27,112 nucleotides of DNA from Ascoidea tarda (nom. inval.) (GCA_030560485.1 JAKTTS010000183.1:1-27112), one strand, 5' to 3'; positions 1 to 10,762 are shown, numbered from the stretch's first letter. Numbers and translations: made by a program. The notes: generated from the letters alone by a model not told the origin.

Positions 1-979
1 TAACCAACAGTTCAAATTCAAATGGTTTAAAGGCTATTGAATTTCTTAGTTGAATAATTGGCAAGTTTTGATTCAAGGCAACTATGTTTTCTTTAACAAG
101 TAAAAAAGAAATAAAATTTATCTCATGATTGTAAGAAGTAAAAACGAAAGAGCAAAGATAAAGAAATAGTCAGTTTAATTATCAGTAGTTAAATAATAAA
201 TGATTATTTAAAGGAATCTTATTAATTAAAACCGATATTTGTTTTGCTTTTGATGGAGATGAAGTTGAAGTTTTTTTTTTGTTTTTTTTTAAATTATTTT
301 AAAATTTTTACTAAATTTTTACTCAGATTCTAAAACAAAACCAAAATAAATTGTATGAGAATTTAGTGAGGTGAATGAGGGAAAAGTCCAAAGTCAGTTA
401 AAAACATCCTCAAATAACACACGAAAAAGAATCGAGTTATTTTGGAATGATTTAAAACTTTTTACATGAGAAGACAAGAAAATGAGACAGTAATCAATTA
501 ATTGAATAATTTGTAACTATGTAAAAATAAGAAAAACCCACAGAAAATTTGAAACCAATAAATAAGTAAACAATAGAAAAATAAGAGAAAATAGAGAACA
601 AAAAACAATAGAATGTGGATAAAAATACCAGCGAATAGTTTTCTATAAACATAAAAAAAGGACTTTGAAGTGAAGGTAAAAAGTAGAAAAGATTAGAAAA
701 GATTAGGAAAGTATTAGAAAGGATTAAATAGATTAGATGATAAAAATATAATATAATATAAAAAAGTCAAAAAGTAATACAAAAACGTTAAAAAAAACAA
801 TGAAAAGTAAAAGCTGGGATTAAAAAAAGAAAGAAAATTAATAGTAAAAAGTTGAGAAATGATATTGTAAGAAAAAAAAAAAAAAAAATAAATAAATAAA
901 TAAATAAACCCGATTTAATAAATGTCAATAGAAAACACACAGAAAAAGAAAAAAAAAATAGATGATTGAATTAGAAAAC
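1..979. other. Gene-free 3' flank of the APSES gene
   Basis: No convincing coding sequence is visible on either strand. The + strand is A-rich, so the strand read by the neighbouring minus-strand gene is T-rich, as expected of a yeast 3' flank. A poly(A) run at about 872-888 leads into a short AAAT/TAAA microsatellite reaching about 908. Nothing else is recognisable. Confidence 0.6.
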
Positions 980-2482
980 CTATTTCATGTTACATAAAAT
1001 ATAACTAGCAGCTAATTTATTATCATCAATTATCAATTTACCATAAAAAGGATGATCGAAAGGTAAAACATCATTTAGAAATTGTTCCCCAAATAAAGGA
1101 ACCAAGACGTATCTCAATTTGTAGGCAATTTTTGTAGCCAATTTGTAGGCAAATTCATAGCTTATATAAGTTCCTTGAATCTTTGTTACGCCACCTTTGA
1201 CTTTTATTAAATTTTGGTAATGTTCAGGCAAGGAGCAGTTTAATTTTGAATTTGGATCTAGTTCTTCGTAGTTATCTTTGACTAGTTTGGGAATATCGAC
1301 TTTGTAGTTGAGGATTTTGAGAATGTTTGTGAACAAGATGTGGCCAGTTGTCATATGCCAGATTATATATTCGTCACCTATTTTGTATTCGTAGGCATTT
1401 AAGGTGTTGTTGAGGAATTTGGAGCAGCAGTATTCTGAAGTTTTGCATTGAAGGGATTCGGTGTATTTTGAGGATTGGTAGGGGAAATTAATCTTTGGGA
1501 TAATGTTCTTTGTAGACAAGTTCTTGAGGTTCTTTATATTTTTCAAGTTTTTTAGGTTTAGTAGTTTTGATTTGTCTCTTTTGTTTTTGATGAGAGAGTT
1601 ATTGTTGTTGATTGAGAGAGAATTTAAATTTGAGTTTCTTTTTCTGGGTCTCTTTTGGGGTTTTTCGATCATATTTGAAGAGTTTAGTACAGATAGAGCA
1701 GATGAAGAGTTGGCAGATAGGCTTTGTGCGAATTTCTTTGGTTTGATTGATCTTATTTTTTTGGGCACCAAAGAAGAGGAGGTGGATAAAGGAGAGGAAG
1801 CAGAGGAAGCTGGGTTGGAGGTTGAGGCGGAAGCTGAGAGAGTGGATAAGGAGGAAGAGGAAGAGGAGGAGGTGGAGGAGGAAGAGGAAGAGGACTTTAG
1901 TTTGAGGATAGGGGAGTTTGTTGGTTCTGAAAGAGGAGGCGATGGCATTGAGAAGGAGGAAGAAGGATTGGTTAAGAAGGATAGCTTGAACTTGTCATTG
2001 GAGCTGATCTGGTTAAAGTGGTTTGGCTGAGAGGAGAGGTGGTAGTCTTTGTTTTCAGAGTTGGCAAAGGACTGGTTTATGGAAGGGAGCTTGTAGTTAT
2101 TTATGTTGATGGTGTTGATGTTGCTGATGTTGCTGGATAGGAGCTTGGGCACTATTGGATGGTAGGAAGGGAACTTGTTGTTCAAGGAGGATTGGTTCAT
2201 TTTTTGCAAGTCGTTTTTGATGTCCATTGGTAAATCGGTCAAGTCCTTTTTCAAGTCCTTATTTATGTTTTTTTTCAAGTCAGACTGAGGTTGTATGTCT
2301 TTGGTTATCGACAATATGTGGTTGATGTTTGGTTGCAGATACATTTTAGGCGAGATGAGAATATAAAGGGATTGTGAGACGTATTTATATGGGATTGATG
2401 GAAGGAAGTATTTATAGATAAGTGAGTATAAATGATTATAAATTAAATGTGGCAAAGTTTGGAAAGCGAAATGTGTTGTCAA
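980..2482 (-). CDS. APSES (KilA-N type) DNA-binding transcriptional regulator, Xbp1-like
   Basis: Predicted nuclear regulator of 500 residues with its DNA-binding domain at the extreme C-terminus (about 366-490). Visible hallmarks are IWHMTTGHILFT near 374-385, the turn KGGVTKIQGTYIS near 429-441, and RYVLVPLFG near 457-465. This matches the APSES fold in its Xbp1-like form, without ankyrin repeats. Xbp1 of S. cerevisiae is a stress- and quiescence-induced repressor; the same role here is inferred. The middle is low complexity: a long Ser run around 195-240, Asn runs, and basic patches (KKIRSIKPKK, KRPRKR) that could be nuclear signals. The first 46 residues are oddly hydrophobic and Tyr-rich, so Met47 (ATG complement at 2342-2344) is an alternative start. 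No CTG codon was found in frame. Family assignment is firm; orthology to Xbp1 is likely only. Confidence 0.8.
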   Translation of the reverse strand: MTTHFAFQTLPHLIYNHLYSLIYKYFLPSIPYKYVSQSLYILISPKMYLQPNINHILSITKDIQPQSDLKKNINKDLKKDLTDLPMDIKNDLQKMNQSSLNNKFPSYHPIVPKLLSSNISNINTININNYKLPSINQSFANSENKDYHLSSQPNHFNQISSNDKFKLSFLTNPSSSFSMPSPPLSEPTNSPILKLKSSSSSSSTSSSSSSSLSTLSASASTSNPASSASSPLSTSSSLVPKKIRSIKPKKFAQSLSANSSSALSVLNSSNMIEKPQKRPRKRNSNLNSLSINNNNSLIKNKRDKSKLLNLKNLKNIKNLKNLSTKNIIPKINFPYQSSKYTESLQCKTSEYCCSKFLNNTLNAYEYKIGDEYIIWHMTTGHILFTNILKILNYKVDIPKLVKDNYEELDPNSKLNCSLPEHYQNLIKVKGGVTKIQGTYISYEFAYKLATKIAYKLRYVLVPLFGEQFLNDVLPFDHPFYGKLIIDDNKLAASYILCNMK

Positions 2483-3624
2483 GTTTCGAGTAGAAAACAG
2501 ACCAAAGAAAGTGAGTAAAGACTAGTGGTAGGAATGGAGAGTCGATCGAAATAGTTGGAAACAAACTAAGGGGAAGTGGATTAGCTGGGCTGAAGCAAGA
2601 GTTAAGAAAAGAAGAACAAGAAGAAGTAAAAAAAACAGGCAGAGGAAGGATTTATATAGGGCCTTGGAGGCGAAGAAGTAAATAACAGAGCCAGTGCTTT
2701 CCAGGCAATGGAGAATGGAAATAAAACCAAAAAGCAGAAGTAAAATTGGAAATAATTGGAAAGGTGGTTAAGTGATTATGAGACTATGAGCCTATGGAAT
2801 TAAAGGTTTAAAGAAATAGAGCCATAACGAATATTAATTAGAGCCAGTGTTGTTGCGAAGGATTTATTGTTGCTGATAATACTGGGTGGAAAATGGGTAA
2901 GATTATGTGTGAATAATAAGTGAATAACGTAACATTTGGATTTAAAGTGTAAATTTAATCAGAATTTAATCAGAATTCAAGAAAAATGAATAATATTTGA
3001 TAAAATTTGAGAAAACCTAATAAAAGTTGATCAAATTCAATAATTGGAATAGAATTTTTAGAAAACTTTAGCCAAAATCTTAAAACGAATCCAAACACCT
3101 TGGGCTAGAGCCTAAACACACTTCGGCCATGCCTCGACTCGAGCTTTGGCCTGTGCCTCAGACAGCTGAGCCCTCGAAGGCAACTCACCGCCGCTGTTTT
3201 GCTGCTGCTTCTGCTGCTTCTGCTGTGTGTGCTGCGTGTGCTTCTTCTGCTGCTCCTTCCTCTGCTGCCTCTTCCCTGCGCTCACGAACAGCCGTTCGCG
3301 AACAACACGCCCAATGCGGCAGGCCTTCCTTGCTCCCTGGGGCCCTCCCGTCTGAGCCTGGATTGCCCCATCGGGAAGCGTGCCTGCCGTCGCAAGGGCT
3401 CGCCGGGCCCTTCCTGAACAGGCAGAGTTTGCTCCCGATCGAGCACCCTGCCGCATCCGGCCTCTATTTCCTCTTTGGGCGGCAGATATACTCACTTTTC
3501 TCCTGCTTCTTTCTCTTCTCTGGCCTCTTCTCGTCGACGATATATATACCTCTGCTTTCCTCTTCCTCCTCTGCTGCTCTCCTCTGCTTCTTCTCTGCTT
3601 TGCCTTGTCTCTTGCCCACTTCCA
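2483..3624. promoter_or_regulatory. Divergent intergenic region with a GC-rich island
   Basis: This region separates the APSES gene (-) from the Asn-rich gene (+), so it should hold both promoters. The first 600 bases are A/G-rich and AT-rich. From about 3110 to 3480 base composition changes abruptly to GC-rich, with CTG/CTT-repeat-like stretches near 3190-3265 and the perfect palindrome GTTCGCGAAC at 3294-3303. From 3480 to the ATG at 3625 the + strand is a C/T-rich leader, common just upstream of yeast coding regions. A TATATATA-like stretch lies at about 3540-3548. Long open frames across the island on both strands have skewed composition and resemble no family. Confidence 0.55.
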
Positions 3625-5310
3625 ATGCTGTCCTTGTCTTCCTCGCTCAACTCCCCAGACTACAAGCTCTCCTCTCTCCAAAACCCTAGTGCTGATCCAG
3701 ACCACTCAACCTCGCTAATATTGTCCAACATCTTTGGCTCAAATATAACCTCTTGGTCCTTCTCTGAAAACTTGTTGAACCAGGTCATAATCCTCAAACA
3801 GGAACAGGAGCGAACAAAACAGGACTACTACAAATGCGAATCAATAAACAGATCCCTAAAACTACTAAATAATGCCATCACCAACAAAATCCCTTTGAAT
3901 CTAATTCCTCTTCTATTTATCAACAACTCTCCACAAAACAGCCCCAACCAACCCAATAACTCCAATCTTAAAACCGATATCAAAACCAACATCAAATCCT
4001 ATCTATCCTCAATAGACGATGAACTAACCTCTCCCTCCAACACTTTCAATATATCCCAAAATAACTATAAATTCGGTATAACCAACCCCAATTTCAACCA
4101 AAATCAAAGTCAAAATCAAAACATAATTCCCCCAAATAAAGCTCCCAATAATAATCCCCCCATCACTACTACTAACAATAACAATAACAATGTCAAAAAT
4201 AACCCCAAACCTTTATCGACAATCAACTTAAATAGCTCGATAAATCATAAACGCCACAACTCTTTACCTCTAAAATCTTCAATATTATCCAACAATAACA
4301 CCACTAACACCACTAACACCTCAACATCAACATCAACATCAACATCAACATCAACTTCAAAACCAGTATCAATGTCCTCTTTACAGCACATAATCCAATT
4401 TAACCAATGGCAATCAGAAAACCCAGCACTTTTAATAAATCAATCAAAAAAAGATTCGGATAGCAAAGACAAAGATAAAGATAAAGATAAAGATAAAGAC
4501 TCAATTAAAGATTCAATTAAAGATCAAAATAAACTAAAAAGATCAAACTCAACTCTAAAAAGAAGAAGATCAAATTCTGATATAACAAATCGTTCCTCAA
4601 ACCCAAACAAATTTAAGAATACACAACCTTTTAATTTCAATACAATTAATTTAAATCCTTCAATCAATACCAACAAAATCATCAATAATAACCAACCGAA
4701 TCACACTCCAAAACAAAATAATATATCAAAGATTAAATCTCTTCACTCCAGAACTCAATCTGAAAATCTATACTCTTTAAAGGACTTCAACCACTACAGT
4801 CTTCCCAATATCACTTCTTTCAACATCACAAACCAAATATCTAATCATCAAATCTCTAACCATCAGAATTTCATTAATTCTCATTCATCTAAACCCATTT
4901 CCAAACCTACTTCATCCAATTCTTCCAACTCTTCAATTACTCCTCCCCCGAACCAAATTAATAATATAAACAATATTAATAATACAAATAACAATATAAA
5001 TAACAACATAAATAACAACATAAATAATAATATAAAAAAGAAAAATAACTTTAATGGTTTATCTGATCTAGCCGAAGTAGCAATCTCAATGTCTTCGTCA
5101 AACCAAAACCAAAACCAAAATAATAATCAAAATAATAATCAAAATAATAATCAAAATAATAATCAAAATAATTCAAATCAAATATCAAAAGATAATAACT
5201 CCAAAATCAATTCAAACATTAACATAAATCTAAATGACCAAAAAAAGAAAAACTCAAAAAGTCCTCATTTCGCTAATATTCTTAGGTCTCCAATGAAAGC
5301 ATTTTCTTAA
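3625..5310 (+). CDS. Asn/Ser-rich protein with N-terminal coiled coil, function unknown
   Basis: I do not recognise this gene. The first plausible ATG after the pyrimidine-rich leader is at 3625, giving 561 residues. Near residues 45-90 is a helical segment (SENLLNQVIILKQEQERTKQ, then a Tyr/Leu-rich stretch ending IPLNLIPLLF). It looks like a conserved coiled-coil module, while the rest is mostly disordered. Later features are clustered basophilic phosphosite-like motifs (RHNSLP, KRSNST, RRRSNSD, HSRTQSEN), a KDKDKDK run, a Ser-Thr run from an ACATCA microsatellite near 4321-4350, long Asn and Asn-Gln runs, a short SLQHIIQFNQWQ motif, and a C-terminal SPHFANILRSPMKAF motif. This suggests a phosphorylated regulatory or nuclear protein, but no function is claimed. 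The only CTG codon noticed is codon 2. It converges on the gene ending at 5689. Confidence 0.7.
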   Translation: MLSLSSSLNSPDYKLSSLQNPSADPDHSTSLILSNIFGSNITSWSFSENLLNQVIILKQEQERTKQDYYKCESINRSLKLLNNAITNKIPLNLIPLLFINNSPQNSPNQPNNSNLKTDIKTNIKSYLSSIDDELTSPSNTFNISQNNYKFGITNPNFNQNQSQNQNIIPPNKAPNNNPPITTTNNNNNNVKNNPKPLSTINLNSSINHKRHNSLPLKSSILSNNNTTNTTNTSTSTSTSTSTSTSKPVSMSSLQHIIQFNQWQSENPALLINQSKKDSDSKDKDKDKDKDKDSIKDSIKDQNKLKRSNSTLKRRRSNSDITNRSSNPNKFKNTQPFNFNTINLNPSINTNKIINNNQPNHTPKQNNISKIKSLHSRTQSENLYSLKDFNHYSLPNITSFNITNQISNHQISNHQNFINSHSSKPISKPTSSNSSNSSITPPPNQINNINNINNTNNNINNNINNNINNNIKKKNNFNGLSDLAEVAISMSSSNQNQNQNNNQNNNQNNNQNNNQNNSNQISKDNNSKINSNININLNDQKKKNSKSPHFANILRSPMKAFS

Positions 5311-5688
5311 TTCTACTAAGTCATCATCTTTATTGTCTCATCTTATCTTATCTTTTGTTTATATTTTATATACCTATATTTATACCTTCCGTTCTTTTAA
5401 TTCATACCATTACCCATTTGTTTTTTGTTATGTTTTTTTTTTCATTTGTTTTGTTTATTCTGTTTCATTTTGCAATACACAGTTTTTTTTCTTCTTTTCG
5501 TTTAATCATCATATATTTAAAGAACTGAAAAGAATTAAATAATAACCTATGAAAGTATTATTAACAAAAAAAAACAAAAAAAAACAGAAGAAAATAAAAG
5601 AAAAACAAATAAACGAAAATCAGCTAGAAAAAATAGCTAAGCGCAAATAAAATACTATAGAATTATAAAAAAATTATCACCATTTTGA
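5311..5688. other. Convergent 3' intergenic region
   Basis: Lies between two gene 3' ends. The + strand is T-rich to about 5510, then A-rich to 5680, with runs of A separated by single C near 5565-5590. This is the mirror pattern expected when two yeast transcription units end face to face. Short open frames here are T- or A-homopolymer artefacts. Confidence 0.5.
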
Positions 5689-6761
5689 TTACTTTTTGTC
5701 GTCTTCACTTTCGACTTCATTGATTACTAATTCTTCATCATAAATATTATTAAAAATCTTACTATAATCAATCTTCAATTCTTTACAAAGATCCTTTATA
5801 GTAAAATCATCTTCTATATCATTAATATCACTGCCAAACATTTTTTTAAATTGCAAATCGCATTCTTTATTAAACTTGATTAAAGAATGTTTTTTATTTT
5901 GTTGATAATCGTCTTCAAATTGTTTTTTATCATATTCACTTAATTTTTCAAATTCATCAGCGTTTGATTCCTTTAATTGATAATATTTTTCATCAATTGA
6001 ATTGATTAGTTGATATTTCAAATGACTTTTAAATGAATTGAACTTATTCAATTTATAAGATTTGAAATCAGTATTATTCATTAAAATTTTTTCTTTATAT
6101 AATTGATGGTATAAGAAAAGTGTCCTTTGACAAATTTTTAAATATTTATTGATCAAATGTAAATCTTTGTCAATGACATTTGAAGATAATAGGTTTAGAT
6201 TTTTGATTTGGGTATAGTTTGATTTCTTTTTTTGGTACAATGATATATCCTTATCTAATTTCAGAGAATAGTTTTTGAAACTTCTTAGCACTTTGTTGCT
6301 ATTATTATTATTGTTGTTATAATTTGAGTTAATTGAATAGCTTCTATTTAGATTGACAAATTTTTTTGTATTTTCATTTTTATTATTACTATTATTCTTG
6401 TTGTTGTTGTTGTTATTATTATTGTTAGTGGTGTTAGTGGTGGTGGAAGAGTTTTTCAACGGAGAATTGAAATGGATTTGTCTTTTCACAGATGATAAAT
6501 TTTGTTTTGAGTACATTATTGGAGAAGAAAAGGACCTTCTATTATTTGAATTTAGATTTAGATTTAGATTTTTGATTGGAGGCGATGAGTTGTTGATTAT
6601 GTTTGGAGAAGATTTGTCAATGATTCTATAAGTCTTTGAAGTTGATTTTGGGGGAGTTAGATCAGGGATTGGTGAATCGATTAATGACGAGATTCTCTTT
6701 TTAGGTAAGAAATTGATATTTCTTGGGTTAATTATTATATCGTTATTATCAGAGTCATGGA

Positions 6762-6812
<51 letters not shown>

Positions 6813-7488
6813 GATTAAGATTAGAAGAAGGGTTAATTGTTAGTGAGAGCTTTGGAGAGTTTTTAGTTAAATCGTTTGGTGGAACTAAAAAAGGGTTGTT
6901 TTTGAATGACTTTTTAATTGGAATGATTTTATTTTTGGTTTCGTTGCTTAATTGAGTGAGCTGATTTGGTTTTAAGGAATTGAACTTTAGACATTTCAAA
7001 TTATTGGGTGAGGAGGTGGAGGCGGAGGCATCTGAAGGAAGGGAAGGAGAGGAAGCAACATTTAGTAGGTTGTTTGTTGATATTGGGGATAAAGGAGGTA
7101 ATGATTTTATGTTGGGGGATTTAATAGGAATTATTTTTGTCAAGTCCTTTTGATGATTTAGATCCAATTGATTCTGTTGTTGAATTTGTTGCCTTTGATT
7201 GTCTTTTCGTTTTTGTTTTAGTTTTAGTTTTGATATTTCAGTTTCTTTTTCGATAATTACAAGACTATGGTCGTTTTCGTCACTAGAGTTATCAGAGTTG
7301 TCATTTTCATCACCTATTATGATATAGTTGCTGTTATCCAACTTAGGGACATGTCTCTTCTTGTTTGCAGTCTTATGGAAGGGTTGATTATTTTCGTCAT
7401 CGCTATTGTAGGTCAAGGATTGCGATGGTGAATTGATGATAAAAGATTTCTTGACCAAAGGGGACTTGAATTTCTTGTTGGAGTACAT
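5689..7488 (-). CDS. Low-complexity protein with a possible Mei5/Sfr1-like C-terminus
   Basis: 599 residues. The N-terminal two thirds are disordered: an acidic stretch (about 50-80), a Gln/Lys patch, a long Asn run from a GTT/AAC microsatellite at about 6762-6812, another Asn run near 350-370, and several SP or PI/LSP motifs. From about residue 405 composition becomes that of a folded, helical, charged region. It ends in DDFTIKDLCKELKIDYSKIF, which resembles the end of Mei5/Sfr1-family recombination accessory proteins (partners of Sae3/Swi5 in loading Dmc1/Rad51). The opening FKSPLVKKSF also recalls that family. The match is from memory of motif shape, not a search, and the protein is much longer than S. 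cerevisiae Mei5, so I leave the symbol blank. One CTG codon was noticed, in the helical part (Tyr-Ser-CTG-Lys). Confidence 0.6.
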
Positions 7489-8049
7489 TGTGAGCTGGTT
7501 CGTTTTGAATGTAGTACTTGATAGTGATTAAATCAACTGACAATATATAACATAGATTAGAGGCAATGACTGACGAAGCGCAGGAAATTGGAGCAGCTGG
7601 ATGGAAAAGAGTGGTGCTGCACGGTAGAGGCAATTTGGAGTTTTATAGCAGAGGTGTTCTTTGTCTGGGGTTATGGAGGATTCTTCTTCTTCTTCTTTTT
7701 CTTTTTCTTCTTCTTCCTGCTGTTTTTGCTTCTTTTTTCTGTGTTTTTCTGATTCACTGTTTATTTTTTGCCTGTTTGGAGAATAAGTGCCCGAAGAAGA
7801 TGATTACCCAAAAAAGAAGCTTCCCGACATAGAAGCTTCCGCTTTTGGACTCCAACACGAGATTTCCTCTTTGGATCCCATTCCTTGAGGATTTTACAAA
7901 CCAATTTCGCTTTCGTTTTCAGTCTATTCAAAGAAATCTTAATCAGATGTGAGACCAGGATGGTTTTATTTCATTTACTTAATGCTCCTAATTCTTGTTT
8001 ATATAAAGTATTCAATCCTTTTGGACTAGAGATTCCTCAAAGTAATCCC
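7489..8049. promoter_or_regulatory. Upstream region of the 7488 gene
   Basis: Contains the promoter of the minus-strand gene starting at 7488 and borders the decayed NTPase-nuclease. A C/T-rich tract (TTC/CTT repeats) runs from about 7680 to 7740 on the + strand. Open frames here (about 7566-7832 and 7885-8109) are short, rich in Leu/Phe or plain AT sequence, and match nothing I know. Confidence 0.4.
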
Positions 8050-10361
8050 CTAGTTTATTTTGCTTATCTCTCTTTTCTGGTAGTACTGATTTTGGAGAAA
8101 GCGTGGTAAACTTGTGAGTAGTTGCTTGGATATTTTGAAGCTCTCCAAGCCACAAATCTTTACAATTGGTGGCTTGTTTTGAGAAGCAGTTTTTGTGCCT
8201 TTGCCACTTCGTCTGGTTTTCCTTCTCACATTCAAATTTTCAGGAGCTGTAATTATCTCAACAGAACTTTTAATAATTCCTAGCTCCATCCAGATCCCCA
8301 CTGATTGACATGGCATACTGTTGTCATTGCAGAATGATTCCAACTTGTTGAATTCTTTAAATTCTCTTTTAATTTCAGTTTGACAGTTCTTAATTTGCAA
8401 CGCTAAAAAAGAAAAAGTGCCATCGGACGAGCAGAACACAGGAATAATAATATCAACCACTGCCTGCTTAGGCTTGAACATCAATCCACAACCTCTTCGA
8501 TAATAGTATTGAAGATCATCATACATCAAATCAGTGCATATGCGTGCAAATTGAATAAAATAAACTTTCCCTTCTTTGAAAGGTGGATCTGTATTTGGCA
8601 AACCAATACCAGCTAAAAAACAAGCGACATCAACTTCGAAATCATTTTTATCAAGTTGATTTGCAAAGCACCTTTTCAACACTTCCAAAACAATTATTTG
8701 AATTACTATTTCGTCAGCATCCCCAGCGTCGAGGATAGCCACAATTGAAAAAAACTTATCATAAAAATTTGGATAATGATTTGAAAATTGATGTGCAGCT
8801 AACACCAAAACAGGCTCCGGCTGATAGATGGCAACAACATCCTCTCTTCTGTTGCCAATATGGGTCAGCAACGCCATGTGTTTGGCCACAAATAATTCTG
8901 GCTTTGACGATAAGTTCCTCATTGGAATAGTGAAAAGTTGGCCTGCTGCAGCTTTGATGTTTGATATTTCTTTTCCTTGAACACTATGGTAATACAGATC
9001 ATGCTCAACTCCAACCTGAACGAGTTTATCAACTGCTATATCAGTAATTTTAGCCAAATTATATCCCATTGTATGACAAAAGTGAAACCACATAGGTCTT
9101 CCATATACCACCAAATTTCGAAGATTTGATGCAGGAAGTATGACATCGGATTTGGATTTATGAATGTCCATCGCGTATGGCACTTCAATAATTGGGTTTA
9201 CCGCTGCTTTTATAGAATCTCTAGAGGAAATATCTTTTACTATTGAAGGAGTTAATTGTGAAATGGTACTATTGGTTCCTAAAAATAACCCAAAGATCCG
9301 GTAGTAATTGGATACTTCAACCAAAGCAACTCGAAAAGCCCGAAACATACTAATTGGGTCTTCTGCATCATTATTATTAAAATGGTTATTGATTAGAACA
9401 TCTGTTTCATCAAATAGGAGAAGGAAATCAATTGCATTTTGACTCGATTAGGAGTGGTGGCCGTTGCAATATAATTTCCTAAAAAATTATTCAATCTGGA
9501 TAATCCTATATGGTCAGCTTCAAAATAGGATATTTGAAGATTAAGCTTTGCATGTAAATCCAAATTTGGCAAGTATTTGGTTGTAAATTCTAATTTTTCT
9601 TTCTTGAATTTTGAATTTAACACTGCTTTAATACAATCAGCAACAAACAAACATTTCGGCATTCATCATATCCGTGTTAGAGCAGATTGAAGAAACGTCT
9701 GTTGAAATATCTAGTGTGGTAACAACAATTAAATGTATCAAAAACTGAAAAATATTCTCGACTAGTTTTATGTTGCTAAATTTGGTTTTGCAATTTACTA
9801 TATGTTTGATACCAGCAGCAAACGAAGCATTAGGGTAACCAGTGGAGTTGGCTTCTCGATAACAAATATAAACACTGTGTTTATATTTTTTCATCACTTC
9901 AACCGAAAATCTGGTTTTGCCAGTCATGCTGGAATTAACCAAAGCAATGAAGGGGTATACCAGGTTTCGTTCGATATAAAATGTATTGGTATAATTATTT
10001 AATGTTTTTTGCGAACAACTCTATTTCATTCGGAATATTGTTAATAAGCTTAAATGGACTGAGATCACTTGTAAATGCCGATTCCAATAATTTATATTGA
10101 GAAGGAATTGATAAGTTATGTTGATCACTGTCAGTGTTTCGTCTTGTCACTTCGCTTTTAAGTGTTTAGTTTTTGAAATAAATTTGTTTCATCAACATTT
10201 GTATGGTTCCATTGATTATTTAGATATTTTTCGTTAAAGAGTTTCAAAAACTTTTCAAAGTCAGCTGGGCGTGATAAAGTAAAACAGTTTTCAACAAATT
10301 TAATAGCTTCTTCAACCATTTCGGTAGTAATAGGTTGGCTGTTATTTTCAATAGAAGCCAT
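8050..10361 (-). pseudogene. Decayed Crinkler/RHS-type P-loop NTPase plus nuclease gene
   Basis: Remains of a large effector-type protein of the Crinkler/RHS superfamily, treated as a fossil. Read on the minus strand, the parts in order are: a short N-terminal helical piece (around 10160-10361); a P-loop with a Walker A-like SSMTGKTR around 9910-9940; a Walker B-like LLLFDETDVLI around 9390-9420; and the largest surviving stretch (8050-9348), ending in a PD-(D/E)XK-type nuclease with VVDIIIPV followed by FLALQIKN around 8380-8470. In known members an ATPase of the STAND/AAA class is fused to a restriction-like nuclease. They occur as effectors in oomycetes and fungi and as RHS proteins in trypanosomes. 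The locus is broken, with about four or five interruptions. The long intact nuclease part suggests moderate rather than great age. A MITE lies about 400 bp beyond its 5' end. Confidence 0.7.
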
Positions 10362-10762
10362 TATTTTGCAATTTATTGTAGAGGTTATAGTTGAAAGAAC
10401 AATCTGCAACAGTGCAAATGTGATAATGTTTACAATACACGTATTTTGCCAGTACCATATTGCAATTCTTTTAAAGAATGCCAATTGTGATCAATTGCTA
10501 ATAATCAAAAAACCAACATTTCTCGCTTCTGGACTACAAAACCAATTTCTTTTACACGTATATTACTAAAACAAAAGATCCAAACAATAATATGATAACG
10601 GCCGGCTGGATTAACTTGGGTCAATGAAAACTACAAGAATAAATTATTTAATGGTTTTATGACTTTGGACATCAATCAAAAATAAATGATAAAGTTGGTG
10701 TAGCGAATGGTGGACAATCCAAAATGCATGGTTTTCGGTGAGCCTAATTGAGGAGACATATA

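Noticed and set aside
1503-2030. 175-codon frame opposite the APSES gene
   Set aside because: The Glu/Phe-rich product is the antisense image of the Ser-rich tract in the real gene.
3112-3718. Several overlapping open frames on both strands in the GC-rich island
   Set aside because: GC-rich DNA has few stops. Products are Leu/Ala/Arg/Gln low complexity and mutually overlapping.
4321-4500. ACATCA and GATAAA short tandem repeats as a CRISPR-like or regulatory array
   Set aside because: They are in-frame microsatellites coding for Ser-Thr and Lys-Asp runs; there are no spacers.
7566-8109. Two short + strand frames between the Mei5-like gene and the NTPase-nuclease relic
   Set aside because: Products are Leu/Phe-rich translations of C/T tracts and AT sequence, without motifs.
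10700-10720. GGTGGACAAT as a second, decayed MITE end
   Set aside because: Only eight bases match the TIR (GGTGGACA) and no partner end is visible; probably chance.
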